Below are positions 48,248-57,714 of a stretch of 64,000 nt of DNA, one piece after another. The notes below the pieces were generated by a model, which was not told where the DNA came from, made no database searches, and saw only the letters and a list, made by a program, of their open reading frames with translations. The DNA comes from Streptomyces marokkonensis (GTDB lineage: Bacteria > Actinomycetota > Actinomycetes > Streptomycetales > Streptomycetaceae). The position numbers and the translations under genes are program-made. The stretch covers positions 62,001 through 126,000 of the forward strand of contig NZ_VSKS01000005.1 in assembly GCF_008312835.1 (NCBI RefSeq), given 5' to 3'. Numbering within the stretch: position 1 is the stretch's first letter; each line of letters starts with the position of its first letter.

Positions 48248-51205
48248 TCAGGCCGCCGAGGCGCCGTTCAGCAGCCTGCGCATCTCGGCGGCTTCCACGG
48301 CCCCGCACTGCTCGTACAGGTTGAGCGCCTCCTGCCAGCATGCCCTCGCCCGGTCCGCCTGACCCAGCGCGAAGAGTGAACGGCCCAGCAGGGCCACGAC
48401 GTTCCCGCGCATCCTGTCGCCTCCGACACAGCCCAGCGCGAGTGCCTGGTCGGCGTGCTGGGCGGCCTGCGCGGGGCGGGCGGCGTCGAAGTGCACCTCG
48501 GCCATGCGGAAATGGGTGTTGCCCACCCAGAGCCGCTGCCGGTGCTCGGTGAAGATGTCCTGGGCGTCGATGAACTGGCCCAGCGCCTCGGCGTGACGGT
48601 CGGCCTTGGCCAGCGCCAGGCCGAGGGCGAAGTGCGCGCTGGCGCGCCGCATGGGCCGGCCCAGTTCGGAGTGGACGGCGAGACTGTGCCGGGCGATGTC
48701 GACTGCCCTGGAGACGTTGCCGAGGCCCAGATGGGCGCGCGAGAGGTTGGCGAGCGTCACGGCCTCACCGAGACGGTTGCCGGCCGCACGGTGTCCCTCG
48801 ATCGCCTGGTCGAAGAAGGCCTCACCCGCCGAGTACCGCCCCTGGTGCAGGCAGATCAGCCCCCGGTCGTTGGCCACCCAGCTGACCGCGGTCGCGTCCC
48901 CCGCGGAGGCCGCAAGTTCCATGGCGCGGTGTGCCTCCTCCCCGGCCTGCTGGATACGGCCGTAGACCAGCAGCACGTTGGTGAGGGTCGTCCGTGCCCT
49001 TCCCTCGGCGCGGGCGTCCCCGGCGGCCCGTGTGGCGTCGCACAGGGAGCGGGCCGTCGTCTCGTACTGGTGGGAGTTGGCCCCCGACTCGATCAGGTCC
49101 TTGGCCGCCCAGAGCAGGTCCACCGCCCGCCTCAGCCGGTCCGTGCCCGCCGACTGCTGCACGCAGGCCAGCAGGGGCGAGGCCTCGCTGTACAGCCAGT
49201 CGAGCGCCGCGGACCCGTCGTCGAAGCGCAGCCCCGGATACACGGTGGCTTCCAGGTCGTCCACCAGCCGGTCCCCCGGCCGTTCGATCGCGTACACCCC
49301 CGCCGCCGTGGCCAGGTAGAAGTCCAGCAACCGGGACAGTGCCGACTCCCTTTCGCCCGGCGGCTGTTCGTCGCGCTCGGCGCACGCACGCGCGTAGAGC
49401 CGCACCAGGTCGTGGAAGCGGTAGCGGCCCGGTGCCGCCGACTCCAGCAGGGACGTGTCGACGAGGGACTCCAGCAGGTCCTCCGTGTCCTCCGCCGGCA
49501 GGTCCAGGACCGCCGCTGCCGCCGCCAGCGAGATGTCCGGGCCGTCCGCCAGGCCCAGCAGCCGGAAGGCGCGGGCCTGGGCGGGCTCCAGCTGTCCGTA
49601 GCCCAGCTCGAAGGTGGCCTTGACCGCCAGGTCGCCCGCCTGGAGCTCGTCCAGGCGGCGGCGCTCGTCGGCGAGCTTCGCCGCCAGGACCGAGACGGTC
49701 CAGGTGCGGCGCGCCGCCAGACGGGACGCGGCGATGCGGATCGCCAGCGGCAGGAAGCCGCACGCCGCCACCACGTCCAGAGCCGCCTCGCGTTCGGAGG
49801 CGACGCGCTCCTCGCCGACGATCCTCGTGAAGAGCGCCAGCGCCTCCTCCGGTGACATCACGTCCAGGTCCACCAGGTGGGCGCCGGCCAGGCCCACCAT
49901 CCGGACCCGGGAGGTCACCAGGGCCGCGCAGCCCGCCGTACCCGGGAGCAGGGGGCGCACCTGGGCCGCGTCCCGCGCGTTGTCCAGCAGGACCAGGACC
50001 CTGCGGCCGTCCAGCACCGAGCGGTACAGCGCCGCCCGTTCCTCCAACGAGTCCGGGATCGCCGAGTCCGCCGTGCCGAGGGCGCGCAGGAAGGAGCCCA
50101 GGACCGTCTCCGGTTCGGCCGCGCGGGCGCCGGCGCCCTGGAGGTCGACGTAGAGCTGGCCGTCCGGGAAGGCGGTGCGGGCCTGGTGGGCCACGTGGAC
50201 CGCCAGGGTCGTCTTGCCGACGCCGCCGATGCCGGCCAGCGCCGACACCGCCATCACCCGGCCCTCGTTGCCGGACGCCGCCGCGAGGACCTCGCTCAGC
50301 TCCCGTACCGAGGACGCGCGGCCCGTGAAGTCGGGCACGGTCGCGGGGAGCTGGGCCGGGCGGACGGGGACCGCGACCGGCTCCGCCATGGGTGCGGCGG
50401 GCTCCGCGAGACCCGGGTCGGCCCTCAGGACGCGCTGCTGGAGTTCCTGGAGGCCGGGGCGCGGGTCGACGCCGAGTTCGTCGGCGAGCAGGCGGCGGGT
50501 GTCGGCGTACACCGCCAGGGCCTCCGCCTGGCGCCCGCTGCGGTAGAGCGCGAGCATGAGCAGTTCGCGCAGCCGCTCCCGCAGGGGATGCGCCGCCGTC
50601 AGTGCCGTCAGTTCCGACACCGCCTCCGCGTGGCAGCCCTGGTCCAGGTCCATCTCGAGCCGGGACTCCAGGAGTTGGAGCCGCCATTCCTCCAGGCGGA
50701 CCCGCTGGGCCTCCGCGTAGGGGCCGGGCACCCCGGCCAGTGTCTCGCCGTCCCACAGGGACAGGGCCCGGTTGAGCGCGTCGCGCGCGTGGCGCAGGTC
50801 CCCGGTGTTGCGGGCCTTCTCCGACTCCGCCGCCAGCTCCTGCGCCGCCGCGAGGTCCAGCGCCCCCTCGCCGAGCCCGCGCACCGCGTAACCGCCGGAC
50901 TCGCTGATCAGGACCCCGGGGTCCAGCACCTTCCGCAGCCGGGAGGCGTACGTGCGCACCGCGGCCAGCGCCTGCGAGGGCGGCTCCTCGCCCCACAGGG
51001 CGTCGATCAGCTCGGCCGCCGTGGCCGTACGGCCCTCGCGCAGCAACAGGGCGGCGAGCAGCGCCCGTTGCTGAGGGCTGCCGGTGGCGAGCGGCTCGTC
51101 GTCGCGCCAGGCGCGCACCGGACCGAGCACGCCGAAGCGCAGCGCCCCGTGCTCCGCCGAGGCACCGGGACGCCGCTGCTCCGGTCCTCGCGGCACACCG
51201 TCCAT
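48248..51205 (-). CDS. afsR: global regulator AfsR (SARP-NB-ARC-TPR)
   Basis: This 985-aa regulator has an OmpR-type winged-helix domain (ALRFGVLGPVRAW to about residue 100), a bacterial transcriptional activation domain (about 105-260, ending RRLLADELGVDPRPGLQELQ), an NB-ARC ATPase (Walker A GIGGVGKT at 325-332; VLVLLDNARD) and C-terminal TPR repeats. Phosphorylation by AfsK and other kinases raises its DNA and ATPase activity, and it activates afsS. The ATG at 51205 has GGAGGGGG six bases upstream. The length is slightly below the recalled S. coelicolor protein. Confidence 0.96.
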   Translation of the reverse strand: MDGVPRGPEQRRPGASAEHGALRFGVLGPVRAWRDDEPLATGSPQQRALLAALLLREGRTATAAELIDALWGEEPPSQALAAVRTYASRLRKVLDPGVLISESGGYAVRGLGEGALDLAAAQELAAESEKARNTGDLRHARDALNRALSLWDGETLAGVPGPYAEAQRVRLEEWRLQLLESRLEMDLDQGCHAEAVSELTALTAAHPLRERLRELLMLALYRSGRQAEALAVYADTRRLLADELGVDPRPGLQELQQRVLRADPGLAEPAAPMAEPVAVPVRPAQLPATVPDFTGRASSVRELSEVLAAASGNEGRVMAVSALAGIGGVGKTTLAVHVAHQARTAFPDGQLYVDLQGAGARAAEPETVLGSFLRALGTADSAIPDSLEERAALYRSVLDGRRVLVLLDNARDAAQVRPLLPGTAGCAALVTSRVRMVGLAGAHLVDLDVMSPEEALALFTRIVGEERVASEREAALDVVAACGFLPLAIRIAASRLAARRTWTVSVLAAKLADERRRLDELQAGDLAVKATFELGYGQLEPAQARAFRLLGLADGPDISLAAAAAVLDLPAEDTEDLLESLVDTSLLESAAPGRYRFHDLVRLYARACAERDEQPPGERESALSRLLDFYLATAAGVYAIERPGDRLVDDLEATVYPGLRFDDGSAALDWLYSEASPLLACVQQSAGTDRLRRAVDLLWAAKDLIESGANSHQYETTARSLCDATRAAGDARAEGRARTTLTNVLLVYGRIQQAGEEAHRAMELAASAGDATAVSWVANDRGLICLHQGRYSAGEAFFDQAIEGHRAAGNRLGEAVTLANLSRAHLGLGNVSRAVDIARHSLAVHSELGRPMRRASAHFALGLALAKADRHAEALGQFIDAQDIFTEHRQRLWVGNTHFRMAEVHFDAARPAQAAQHADQALALGCVGGDRMRGNVVALLGRSLFALGQADRARACWQEALNLYEQCGAVEAAEMRRLLNGASAA

Positions 51206-51329
51206 GCAGTCCCCCTCCACATCCTGTGCAACCAAGCCAGTTTGCCTTCTCCCGGCGGATGCGTCAGCCGTGCGAGACACCGATCACACGGGGACCGGCG
51301 GCCCGCCACCGGGCCCACACAATTCGACC

Positions 51330-51722
51330 TCAGTCGTCCAGATCCACCCGCACCGTCAGCAGCCCCGCACCGAAGGCCCGTACGGCGGCGCTGTTGAACC
51401 GGGGCAGGAGACGCAGCCGGGCGACGGGGTCGTCGTCGGGCAGGAGGTGGGCGGTGCCGGTGTGCCAGCGGCCCCGGACGCGCACCCGCACCCGGGGGTC
51501 CGCCTTGATGTTGCGGACGTACTGCGACCGTTCGCCGAACTCCGACACCAGCCAGAAGGAGTCCCCCACCCGCCGCCCGCCCACCGGGGTCGCGCGGGGG
51601 AGGCCGGTGACCCGGCCGGTGGTCTCCAGGAGGGTCTGCGACGGCAGCCGGCGCAGGACGGGGTTGATCCGGCGCTGGAAGGCGGTGGCGGCCCGGTACT
51701 TGCGTTCGGCGCGAGAAGTCAT
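51330..51722 (-). CDS. deazaflavin (F420)-dependent nitroreductase family protein, Ddn-like
   Basis: This 130-aa split-barrel protein of the Ddn/F420-dependent quinone reductase family shows ETTGRVTGLPRATPVGGRRV and FWLVSEFGERSQYVRNIKAD, followed by PRVRVRVRGRW. Members reduce quinones or nitro compounds with F420H2. Other F420-related genes, including the cofactor-precursor gene fbiC, lie 2.5 kb away. The ATG at 51722 has no strong ribosome binding site. The substrate is unknown. Confidence 0.83.
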   Translation of the reverse strand: MTSRAERKYRAATAFQRRINPVLRRLPSQTLLETTGRVTGLPRATPVGGRRVGDSFWLVSEFGERSQYVRNIKADPRVRVRVRGRWHTGTAHLLPDDDPVARLRLLPRFNSAAVRAFGAGLLTVRVDLDD

Positions 51723-51915
51723 CGTGCGCCGAGCCTACCGGCGGCCGCGGACCGCGTCCCGGGCCGGACCACCGGCGGTGTGCGGCCTCGGCGACGAGTG
51801 AACCTCCCCGCGGCGGACCTCGTCCTCCTCTCCGGCACCCGTCGGCGGATCGCAACCGCCGGGTGGCGTCGCCGAACCGTCCCGTCCCGAACCCGTCCGG
51901 CAGGAGAGACACGAC

Positions 51916-52761
51916 ATGCGGACACCTCTGTGCCTGCTGGGCGGACCCGGCGTGCGTGACCGGGCCGCACACGGCCACGACGCGGACCGGTTCGCCGAAC
52001 TCGGCTCCGTCACCAAGGTCTTCACCGGGACCGTCCTGACCCGGCTGGACCGGGCGGGCACGGTCGCCCTCGACGCACCGCTCGAGGAGTACCTGGAGGA
52101 GGTGCCCCGGGGGACCGGCATCACCCTCCGGCACCTCGCCGAGCACACCTCGGGTCTGCCCCGCCTCGCCCCCGTACCGCCCGGCCCGCCCGGGGACCCG
52201 TACGGCGCCTTCGACGAGCAGGCCCTGCGGCGGTCGCTGCGCGACCTCGGCCGGCTGCGCACGGGCAGGCTCGGCGAGGAGCTGTACTCCAACCTCGGTT
52301 ACGCGATCCTCGGTCACGCCCTCACCACCGCCACCGGACTGCCGTACCAGCGTCTGGTGGACGAGCACGTCCTGCGGCCCCTCGGGCTGGAGGACGGCGC
52401 GGTCACCGCCGTCCCCCCGGAAGGCCGGCGGCTCGTACCGAGGGACCTGTTCGGCCGGCCGCGCCTGTGGACGCTGACCGGGCCGGTCCTGCCGGCCGGC
52501 GGCCTGTGGTCCACCTGCAGGACCATGGCGGACGTCCTGGTCGGCCTGCTCGTCGACCGCAGGCTCGGCCCTCCCGCCCCCACCTGGCGGCGGGGCCGGT
52601 CCGTCCTGTGGCACAACGGCGCCACCGCCGGCTCGTCCGTGGTGGCCGCCGCGCACGACGACGGCCGCTGGCTGCTGCTCCACCGCCTGGGCCGCCCGGC
52701 CCGCACCGACCGTCTCGCCCGGCGGATCCTCGCCGCCGCCCCGCCGCACGACGGCAGCTGA
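51916..52761 (+). CDS. serine hydrolase of the beta-lactamase/PBP fold
   Basis: This 281-aa cytosolic-looking protein has the SxxK motif at S31-K34 (GSVTK), the YxN motif at Y124-N126 (YSN) and a third motif WHNGATAG. It therefore has the active-site set of class C-like esterases and DD-peptidases. The N terminus is short (SxxK at residue 31) and has no signal peptide, so an intracellular esterase role is more likely than beta-lactamase activity. AGGAGAG lies ahead of the ATG. About 225 bases without a clear gene separate it from the LLM gene. Confidence 0.85.
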   Translation: MRTPLCLLGGPGVRDRAAHGHDADRFAELGSVTKVFTGTVLTRLDRAGTVALDAPLEEYLEEVPRGTGITLRHLAEHTSGLPRLAPVPPGPPGDPYGAFDEQALRRSLRDLGRLRTGRLGEELYSNLGYAILGHALTTATGLPYQRLVDEHVLRPLGLEDGAVTAVPPEGRRLVPRDLFGRPRLWTLTGPVLPAGGLWSTCRTMADVLVGLLVDRRLGPPAPTWRRGRSVLWHNGATAGSSVVAAAHDDGRWLLLHRLGRPARTDRLARRILAAAPPHDGS

Positions 52762-52986
52762 GTTCTCCCGGCTCGCCCAGCACGTCGACGACCTCGGCCA
52801 CGGCCAGGAGCTGTTGCGGGGCGCGGATCGCACGGCCGCCGTGGTCCTGACCGCCCTGCGGTGCGGCCCGGCGCCGCACCGTCCGGCCGCGCCGCCGCCC
52901 GCGCGACCTGTTCCGACCGGTCGGTATGGACAGGGGAGTTCCGCCCGGGTATTGATGGGGCGTCGTCCGCGTACGAAAGGCCGCCC

Positions 52987-53847
52987 ATGCGCATCGCCGT
53001 CACGATCTTCCTCACCGACGAGACGATCACCCCGACCCGGCTCGCACGTGAGCTGGAGCAGCGGGGGTTCGCCGGGCTCTACCTGCCCGAGCACACCCAC
53101 ATCCCCGTCGAGCGGACCAGCCCCTACCCGGCGGGCGGGGAGCTGCCCCGGGAGTACGGCCGCACCCTGGACCCCTTCGTCGCGCTCGGGCAGGCCGCGG
53201 CCGTCACCGAGCGGCTCGGCGTGGGCACCGGCATCACGCTCGCCGCCCAGCACGACCCGATCGACCTCGCCAAGCAGGTCGCGACCCTGGACCACCTCTC
53301 CGGCGGCCGGTTCACGCTGGGGCTCGGCTTCGGCTGGAACGTCGAGGAGGCCGCCGACCACGGGGTGGAGTGGCGCACCCGGCGCGAGCTGGTGCGCGAC
53401 CGGATGGGGCTGATGCGGGCGCTGTGGGCGGAGGAACCGACGGCTTACGAGGGCGAGTTCGGCAGCGTACGGGCGAGCTTCGCGCACCCCAAGCCGGTGC
53501 GGAAGCCGCGCGGTCCCGTGGTCGGTCCGCGCACGCTGGTCGGCGGGGCGGCCGGACCGAAGCTGTTCGCGCACATCTGCGAGTACGCCGACGGCTGGCT
53601 GCCGATCGGCGGCCGGGGCCTGACCGAGTCGCTGCCCCTGCTGCGGACGGCCTGGGCCGGCGCGGGCCGCGACCCGGGCGACCTCCAGGTCGTGCCGTAC
53701 GCCGTCCTCCCCAGCGCGGGCAAGCTGGCCCACTTCGCCGAGCTGGGCATCGAGGAGGCCGTGGTGCAGCTGCCCCCGGCGGGGGAGGCGGAGGTGCTGC
53801 GGGCGCTGGACGCCTACCAGCCGTTCGTGGACGGCCAGGGGGCCTGA
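52987..53847 (+). CDS. LLM-class F420-dependent oxidoreductase
   Basis: This 286-aa luciferase-like TIM-barrel protein carries the typical FAGLYLPEHTHIPVERTSPY, LGVGTGITLAAQHDPIDLAK and RFTLGLGFGWNVEEAADHG segments. F420-dependent members reduce or oxidise C=C, C=O or nitro groups. Its stop lies 24 bases before fbiC, the FO synthase of F420 biosynthesis, so the two probably share an mRNA. AAAGG precedes the ATG. The substrate is unknown. Confidence 0.88.
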   Translation: MRIAVTIFLTDETITPTRLARELEQRGFAGLYLPEHTHIPVERTSPYPAGGELPREYGRTLDPFVALGQAAAVTERLGVGTGITLAAQHDPIDLAKQVATLDHLSGGRFTLGLGFGWNVEEAADHGVEWRTRRELVRDRMGLMRALWAEEPTAYEGEFGSVRASFAHPKPVRKPRGPVVGPRTLVGGAAGPKLFAHICEYADGWLPIGGRGLTESLPLLRTAWAGAGRDPGDLQVVPYAVLPSAGKLAHFAELGIEEAVVQLPPAGEAEVLRALDAYQPFVDGQGA

Positions 53848-53871
53848 TCACTCCGAACGTATGCTCAAAGG

Positions 53872-56493
53872 ATGACGACTTCCGTGACCACCGGAACCGG
53901 CGGCCCCACCGGGAACTCCCTGCGGCGCGCCCTCAGACGCGCCCGGGACGGCGTCTCCCTGGACGTCTCCGAGGCGGCGGTCCTGCTCCAGGCGCGCGGT
54001 GAGCACCTTCAGGACCTCTCCGCGTCCGCCGCCCGGGTCCGGGACGCGGGGCTCGAGGCGGCGGGGCGGCCCGGGGTCATCACGTACTCCAAGAGCGTCT
54101 TCGTCCCGCTGACCCGGCTGTGCCGGGACAAGTGCCACTACTGCACGTTCGTCACCGTGCCCGGCAAGCTGCGCCGGTCGGGGCACGGGATGTTCATGTC
54201 GCCGGACGAGGTGCTGGACATCGCCCGCAAGGGCGCCGCCCTCGGCTGCAAGGAAGCCCTCATCACCCTCGGCGACAAGCCCGAGGACCGCTGGCCGGAG
54301 GCGCGCGAGTGGCTCGACGCGCACGGCTACGACGACACGATCGCGTACGTGCGGGCGATCTCCATCCGCGTCCTGGAGGAGACCGGGCTCCTCCCGCACC
54401 TCAACCCCGGGGTCATGACCTGGACCGACTTCCAGCGGCTCAAGCCGGTGGCGCCGTCCATGGGCATGATGCTGGAGACCACCGCGACCCGCCTGTGGTC
54501 CGAGCCCGGCGGCCCCCACCACGGCTCCCCGGACAAGGAGCCCGCCGTGCGGCTGCGGGTCCTGGAGGACGCGGGGCGCTCCTCGGTCCCCTTCACCTCC
54601 GGGATCCTCATCGGCATCGGCGAGACCTACGAGGAACGCGCCCAGTCGCTGTTCGCGCTGCGGAAGGTCTCCCGCGCCCACCACGGCATCCAGGAACTGA
54701 TCATCCAGAACTTCCGCGCCAAGCCGGACACCGCGATGCGCGGCATGCCGGACGCGGAGCTGGACGAGCTGGTCGCCACGGTCGCCGTCGCCCGGCACGT
54801 CCTCGGCCCCTCCGCCTGCCTCCAGGCCCCGCCGAACCTGGTCGACTCCGAGTACGGGCGGCTCATCGCGGCCGGCATCGACGACTGGGGCGGCGTCTCC
54901 CCGCTCACCATCGACCACGTCAACCCCGAGCGGCCGTGGCCGCAGATCGAGGACCTGGCCGAGAAGTCCCGGGCGGCCGGCTTCGAGTTGCGCGAACGGC
55001 TCTGCGTCTACCCGGAGTTCGTGCGGCGCGGCGAGCCCTGGCTGGACCCGCGGCTGCGCCCGCACGTCGCCGCCCTCGCCGATCCGGCCACGGGGCTGGC
55101 GCGCCCCGGCGCCCTCCCCGAGGGGCTGCCCTGGCAGGAGCCGGACGAGGCGTTCACCGCGACCGGCCGCACCGATCTGCACCGCACCATCGACACCGAG
55201 GGCCGCAGCGCCGACCGCCGCGACGACTTCGACGAGGTGTACGGCGACTGGGAGGCCCTGCGCGAGGCGGCCGCCCCCGGGATGGTCCCCGAGCGCATCG
55301 ACACCGACGTGCGCGAGGCCCTGCGCACGGCGGCCGACGACCCGACGCGGCTCACGGACGCCGAGGCGCTCGCGCTGCTGCACGCGGACGGCCCGGCGCT
55401 GGACGCCCTGTGCCGGGTCGCCGACGACGTACGGAAGTCGGCGGTGGGCGACGACGTGACGTACATCGTCACCCGCAACATCAACTTCACCAACGTCTGC
55501 TACACCGGCTGCCGCTTCTGCGCCTTCGCCCAGCGCCGCACGGACGCCGACGCGTACACGCTGTCGCTGGACCAGGTCGCCGACCGCGCCCGGCAGGCGT
55601 GGGACGTGGGCGCGGTGGAGGTCTGCATGCAGGGCGGGATCCACCCCGACCTGCCCGGGACGGCGTACTTCGACATCGCTCGGGCGGTGAAGGAACGCGT
55701 CCCCGGCATGCACGTGCACGCCTTCTCCCCGATGGAGGTGGTGAACGGCGCGACCCGCACCGGCATGCCGATCCGCGAGTGGCTGACGGCGGCGAAGGAG
55801 GCCGGCCTGGACACCATCCCCGGCACGGCGGCGGAGATCCTCGACGACGAGGTCCGCTGGATCCTCACCAAGGGCAAACTCCCGGCGGCGACCTGGACCG
55901 AGGTGGTCACCACGGCCCACGAGCTGGGCATCCGCTCCTCGTCGACGATGATGTACGGCCACGTCGACCAGCCCCGGCACTGGCTGGGCCACCTGCGGAC
56001 CCTCGCCGGCATCCAGCGGCGCACGGGCGGCTTCACGGAGTTCGTGACCCTCCCCTTCGTCCACACCAACGCCCCCGTCTACCTGGCCGGCATCGCCCGC
56101 CCGGGCCCGACGGTCCGCGACAACCGCGCGGTCACGGCGATGGCGAGGCTGCTGCTGCACCCCTGGATCCCCAACATCCAGACGAGCTGGGTGAAACTGG
56201 GCGCACAGGGCGCGGCGGAGATGCTCCGCTCCGGGGCGAACGACCTCGGCGGCACGCTGATGGAGGAGACGATCTCGCGGATGGCGGGCTCGTCCTACGG
56301 CTCCTACAAGTCGGTCAAGGACCTGATCGCGGTCGCGGAGGCCGCCGGCCGCCCGGCGAGGCCGCGCACCACCCTGTACGGCGAGGTGCCGGAGGAACGC
56401 CGCCGGGCGGCGGAGGCCTCCGACGGCCACCTGCCGGAGCTGCTGCCGGTGCTGGACCGGTCGGGGCCGGGGGAGCGCGAGGGCGCGCAGTAG
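53872..56493 (+). CDS. fbiC: 7,8-didemethyl-8-hydroxy-5-deazariboflavin (FO) synthase, CofG-CofH fusion
   Basis: This 873-aa bifunctional radical SAM enzyme makes FO, the chromophore of coenzyme F420, from a ribityl pyrimidine and tyrosine. The CofG half carries CxxxCxxC at C84, C88 and C91 (CRDKCHYC); the CofH half carries C543, C547 and C550 (CYTGCRFC), each binding a 4Fe-4S cluster and SAM. The length matches actinobacterial FbiC. The ATG at 53872 is preceded directly by AAAGG. It supplies the cofactor for the nearby Ddn-like, LLM and PPOX-type enzymes. Confidence 0.96.
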   Translation: MTTSVTTGTGGPTGNSLRRALRRARDGVSLDVSEAAVLLQARGEHLQDLSASAARVRDAGLEAAGRPGVITYSKSVFVPLTRLCRDKCHYCTFVTVPGKLRRSGHGMFMSPDEVLDIARKGAALGCKEALITLGDKPEDRWPEAREWLDAHGYDDTIAYVRAISIRVLEETGLLPHLNPGVMTWTDFQRLKPVAPSMGMMLETTATRLWSEPGGPHHGSPDKEPAVRLRVLEDAGRSSVPFTSGILIGIGETYEERAQSLFALRKVSRAHHGIQELIIQNFRAKPDTAMRGMPDAELDELVATVAVARHVLGPSACLQAPPNLVDSEYGRLIAAGIDDWGGVSPLTIDHVNPERPWPQIEDLAEKSRAAGFELRERLCVYPEFVRRGEPWLDPRLRPHVAALADPATGLARPGALPEGLPWQEPDEAFTATGRTDLHRTIDTEGRSADRRDDFDEVYGDWEALREAAAPGMVPERIDTDVREALRTAADDPTRLTDAEALALLHADGPALDALCRVADDVRKSAVGDDVTYIVTRNINFTNVCYTGCRFCAFAQRRTDADAYTLSLDQVADRARQAWDVGAVEVCMQGGIHPDLPGTAYFDIARAVKERVPGMHVHAFSPMEVVNGATRTGMPIREWLTAAKEAGLDTIPGTAAEILDDEVRWILTKGKLPAATWTEVVTTAHELGIRSSSTMMYGHVDQPRHWLGHLRTLAGIQRRTGGFTEFVTLPFVHTNAPVYLAGIARPGPTVRDNRAVTAMARLLLHPWIPNIQTSWVKLGAQGAAEMLRSGANDLGGTLMEETISRMAGSSYGSYKSVKDLIAVAEAAGRPARPRTTLYGEVPEERRRAAEASDGHLPELLPVLDRSGPGEREGAQ

Positions 56494-56541
56494 GATGATC
56501 CGACGCGCGTTCGGGACCCGTAGCTGAGGAGATGCGTACCG

Positions 56542-57108
56542 GTGTCTGCCCGTCTTCCTTCGTGGGCCTGGGTGACCGGGCTGACCACGGGGGCGATAGC
56601 CGTGGTGGCGGTCCTGGCCGTCCAGGCGGACCAGGGGACGAAGCCCACCGCGGCCACCAGCCGGCCGAGCGCCCCGGCGACGGCGGACGCGAAGCCGTCC
56701 GCCGGGCCGCGGGAGAAGAAGCCCGCGGCGGTGCCGGCCGACTCGGGCACCGGCCGCAGGATCGTCTACTCCCTCGACCAGAAGCGCGTCTGGCTGGTCG
56801 ACGCCAGCGACGCCGCCCGCCGCTCCTTCGCGGTGTGGCCCGGTACGGTCTCCCCGGACCCGGGCTCCTACACCATCGGCACCCGCACGGAGGCCACGAC
56901 CGGCAGCGACGGTGTGGAGGTCGAGCACATCATCTACTTCGCCGCGAAGTCCGGCATCTCCGTGGCCTTCTCCAACGCGGTCGACGGCTCCTCGCCCCCG
57001 CCCGCGGCCCCGGACGCCAAGACCGGCGGAATCCGCGTGACCAAGGCCGACGGCAAGGCCCTGTGGACCTTCGGCACGGCGGGCACGACGGTCCGGGTGG
57101 TCGGGTAG
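56542..57108 (+). CDS. membrane-anchored protein with a degenerate L,D-transpeptidase-like domain
   Basis: This 188-aa protein has an N-terminal transmembrane/signal helix (GLTTGAIAVVAVLAVQA), a Pro/Ala/Lys linker and a C-terminal domain whose order of strands matches YkuD-type L,D-transpeptidases (IVYSLDQKRVWLVDASDA, HIIYFAAKSGISVAFSN, then GGIRVTKADGKALW). The catalytic motif SHGC(I/V)R is replaced by KTGGIR (residues 160-165), and the upstream histidine position reads Phe-Ser. Enzyme activity is therefore not expected. The GTG at 56542 has GAGGAG upstream. It may bind cell wall without cross-linking it. Confidence 0.72.
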   Translation: MSARLPSWAWVTGLTTGAIAVVAVLAVQADQGTKPTAATSRPSAPATADAKPSAGPREKKPAAVPADSGTGRRIVYSLDQKRVWLVDASDAARRSFAVWPGTVSPDPGSYTIGTRTEATTGSDGVEVEHIIYFAAKSGISVAFSNAVDGSSPPPAAPDAKTGGIRVTKADGKALWTFGTAGTTVRVVG

Positions 57109-57115
57109 CCGTCGC

Positions 57116-57625
57116 TCAGACGGGATCCGCCCGGCCCGCCGACGTGCCCGGCAGGTGGTTGACCAGGAGGACGACGCCGCTGAGGACGAAGACGCGCAGG
57201 GCCGCGTCCAGGCCGTTCCAGTCCTCGGACTGCCACATGGCGAACCACTCGCCGCCGATCGCCAGGAAACCTGCGCCGAACAGGAGCATGACCATCAGCA
57301 GGCCGTAGGTGGAGAAGCGGCGGGCGCGCGGGGGGTCGTTGCGGGCCCAGAGCCAGGTTCCGTGGAGCAGGACCAGCGCGGCGGCCGTCTCCCAGACGAT
57401 GATCGCGACGTACGCGGCGTCCTGCACGCCCTCGTTCGTGATCGCGCGCCACATCAGGTCGTCGTCCTTGAACGTGGTGTCCATGGCCAGGACGTGCCGG
57501 ACGAACTCCTGGTTCGTGCCGAAGTCCGTGATGTTGCCGAAGGCGACCAGCGCCATGTAGAGGGCGACGGAGGCGGTCAGGAGAGTGGCGGTGAGGGACA
57601 GGGCGCCGCGCGGGGTGGTGGCCAT
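57116..57625 (-). CDS. DUF2165-family membrane protein
   Basis: This 169-aa protein has four hydrophobic segments, for example LTATLLTASVALYMALVAF and YGLLMVMLLFGAGFLAIGGE, and an N-terminal cytosolic stub. The central sequence FVRHVLAMDTTFKDDDLMWR followed by AITNEGVQDAAY is characteristic of the DUF2165 family of small integral membrane proteins. The ATG at 57625 has AAAGGGGAA upstream. The function is unknown. Confidence 0.83.
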   Translation of the reverse strand: MATTPRGALSLTATLLTASVALYMALVAFGNITDFGTNQEFVRHVLAMDTTFKDDDLMWRAITNEGVQDAAYVAIIVWETAAALVLLHGTWLWARNDPPRARRFSTYGLLMVMLLFGAGFLAIGGEWFAMWQSEDWNGLDAALRVFVLSGVVLLVNHLPGTSAGRADPV

Positions 57626-57714
57626 GGTGGTTCGATTCCCCTTTCCACGAACCGTATCCCGTACGAGTTGAGCCAGAATGGGGTCCGTCGGGACACGGGC
57701 GAGGGGACGTACGC

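Noticed and set aside
51916-52761. Secreted beta-lactamase
   Set aside because: The SxxK serine is at residue 31 with no signal peptide, so export as a classical beta-lactamase is unlikely.
52762-52986. Possible coding remnant between the serine hydrolase and LLM genes (QHVDDLGHGQELLRGAD in one frame)
   Set aside because: No start codon fits, and the opposite strand reads equally protein-like. With nothing to distinguish them I did not call a gene.
53848-56928. A 1026-codon minus-strand frame opposite fbiC
   Set aside because: fbiC carries both radical SAM motifs in the plus strand, so the opposite frame is a shadow without recognisable motifs.
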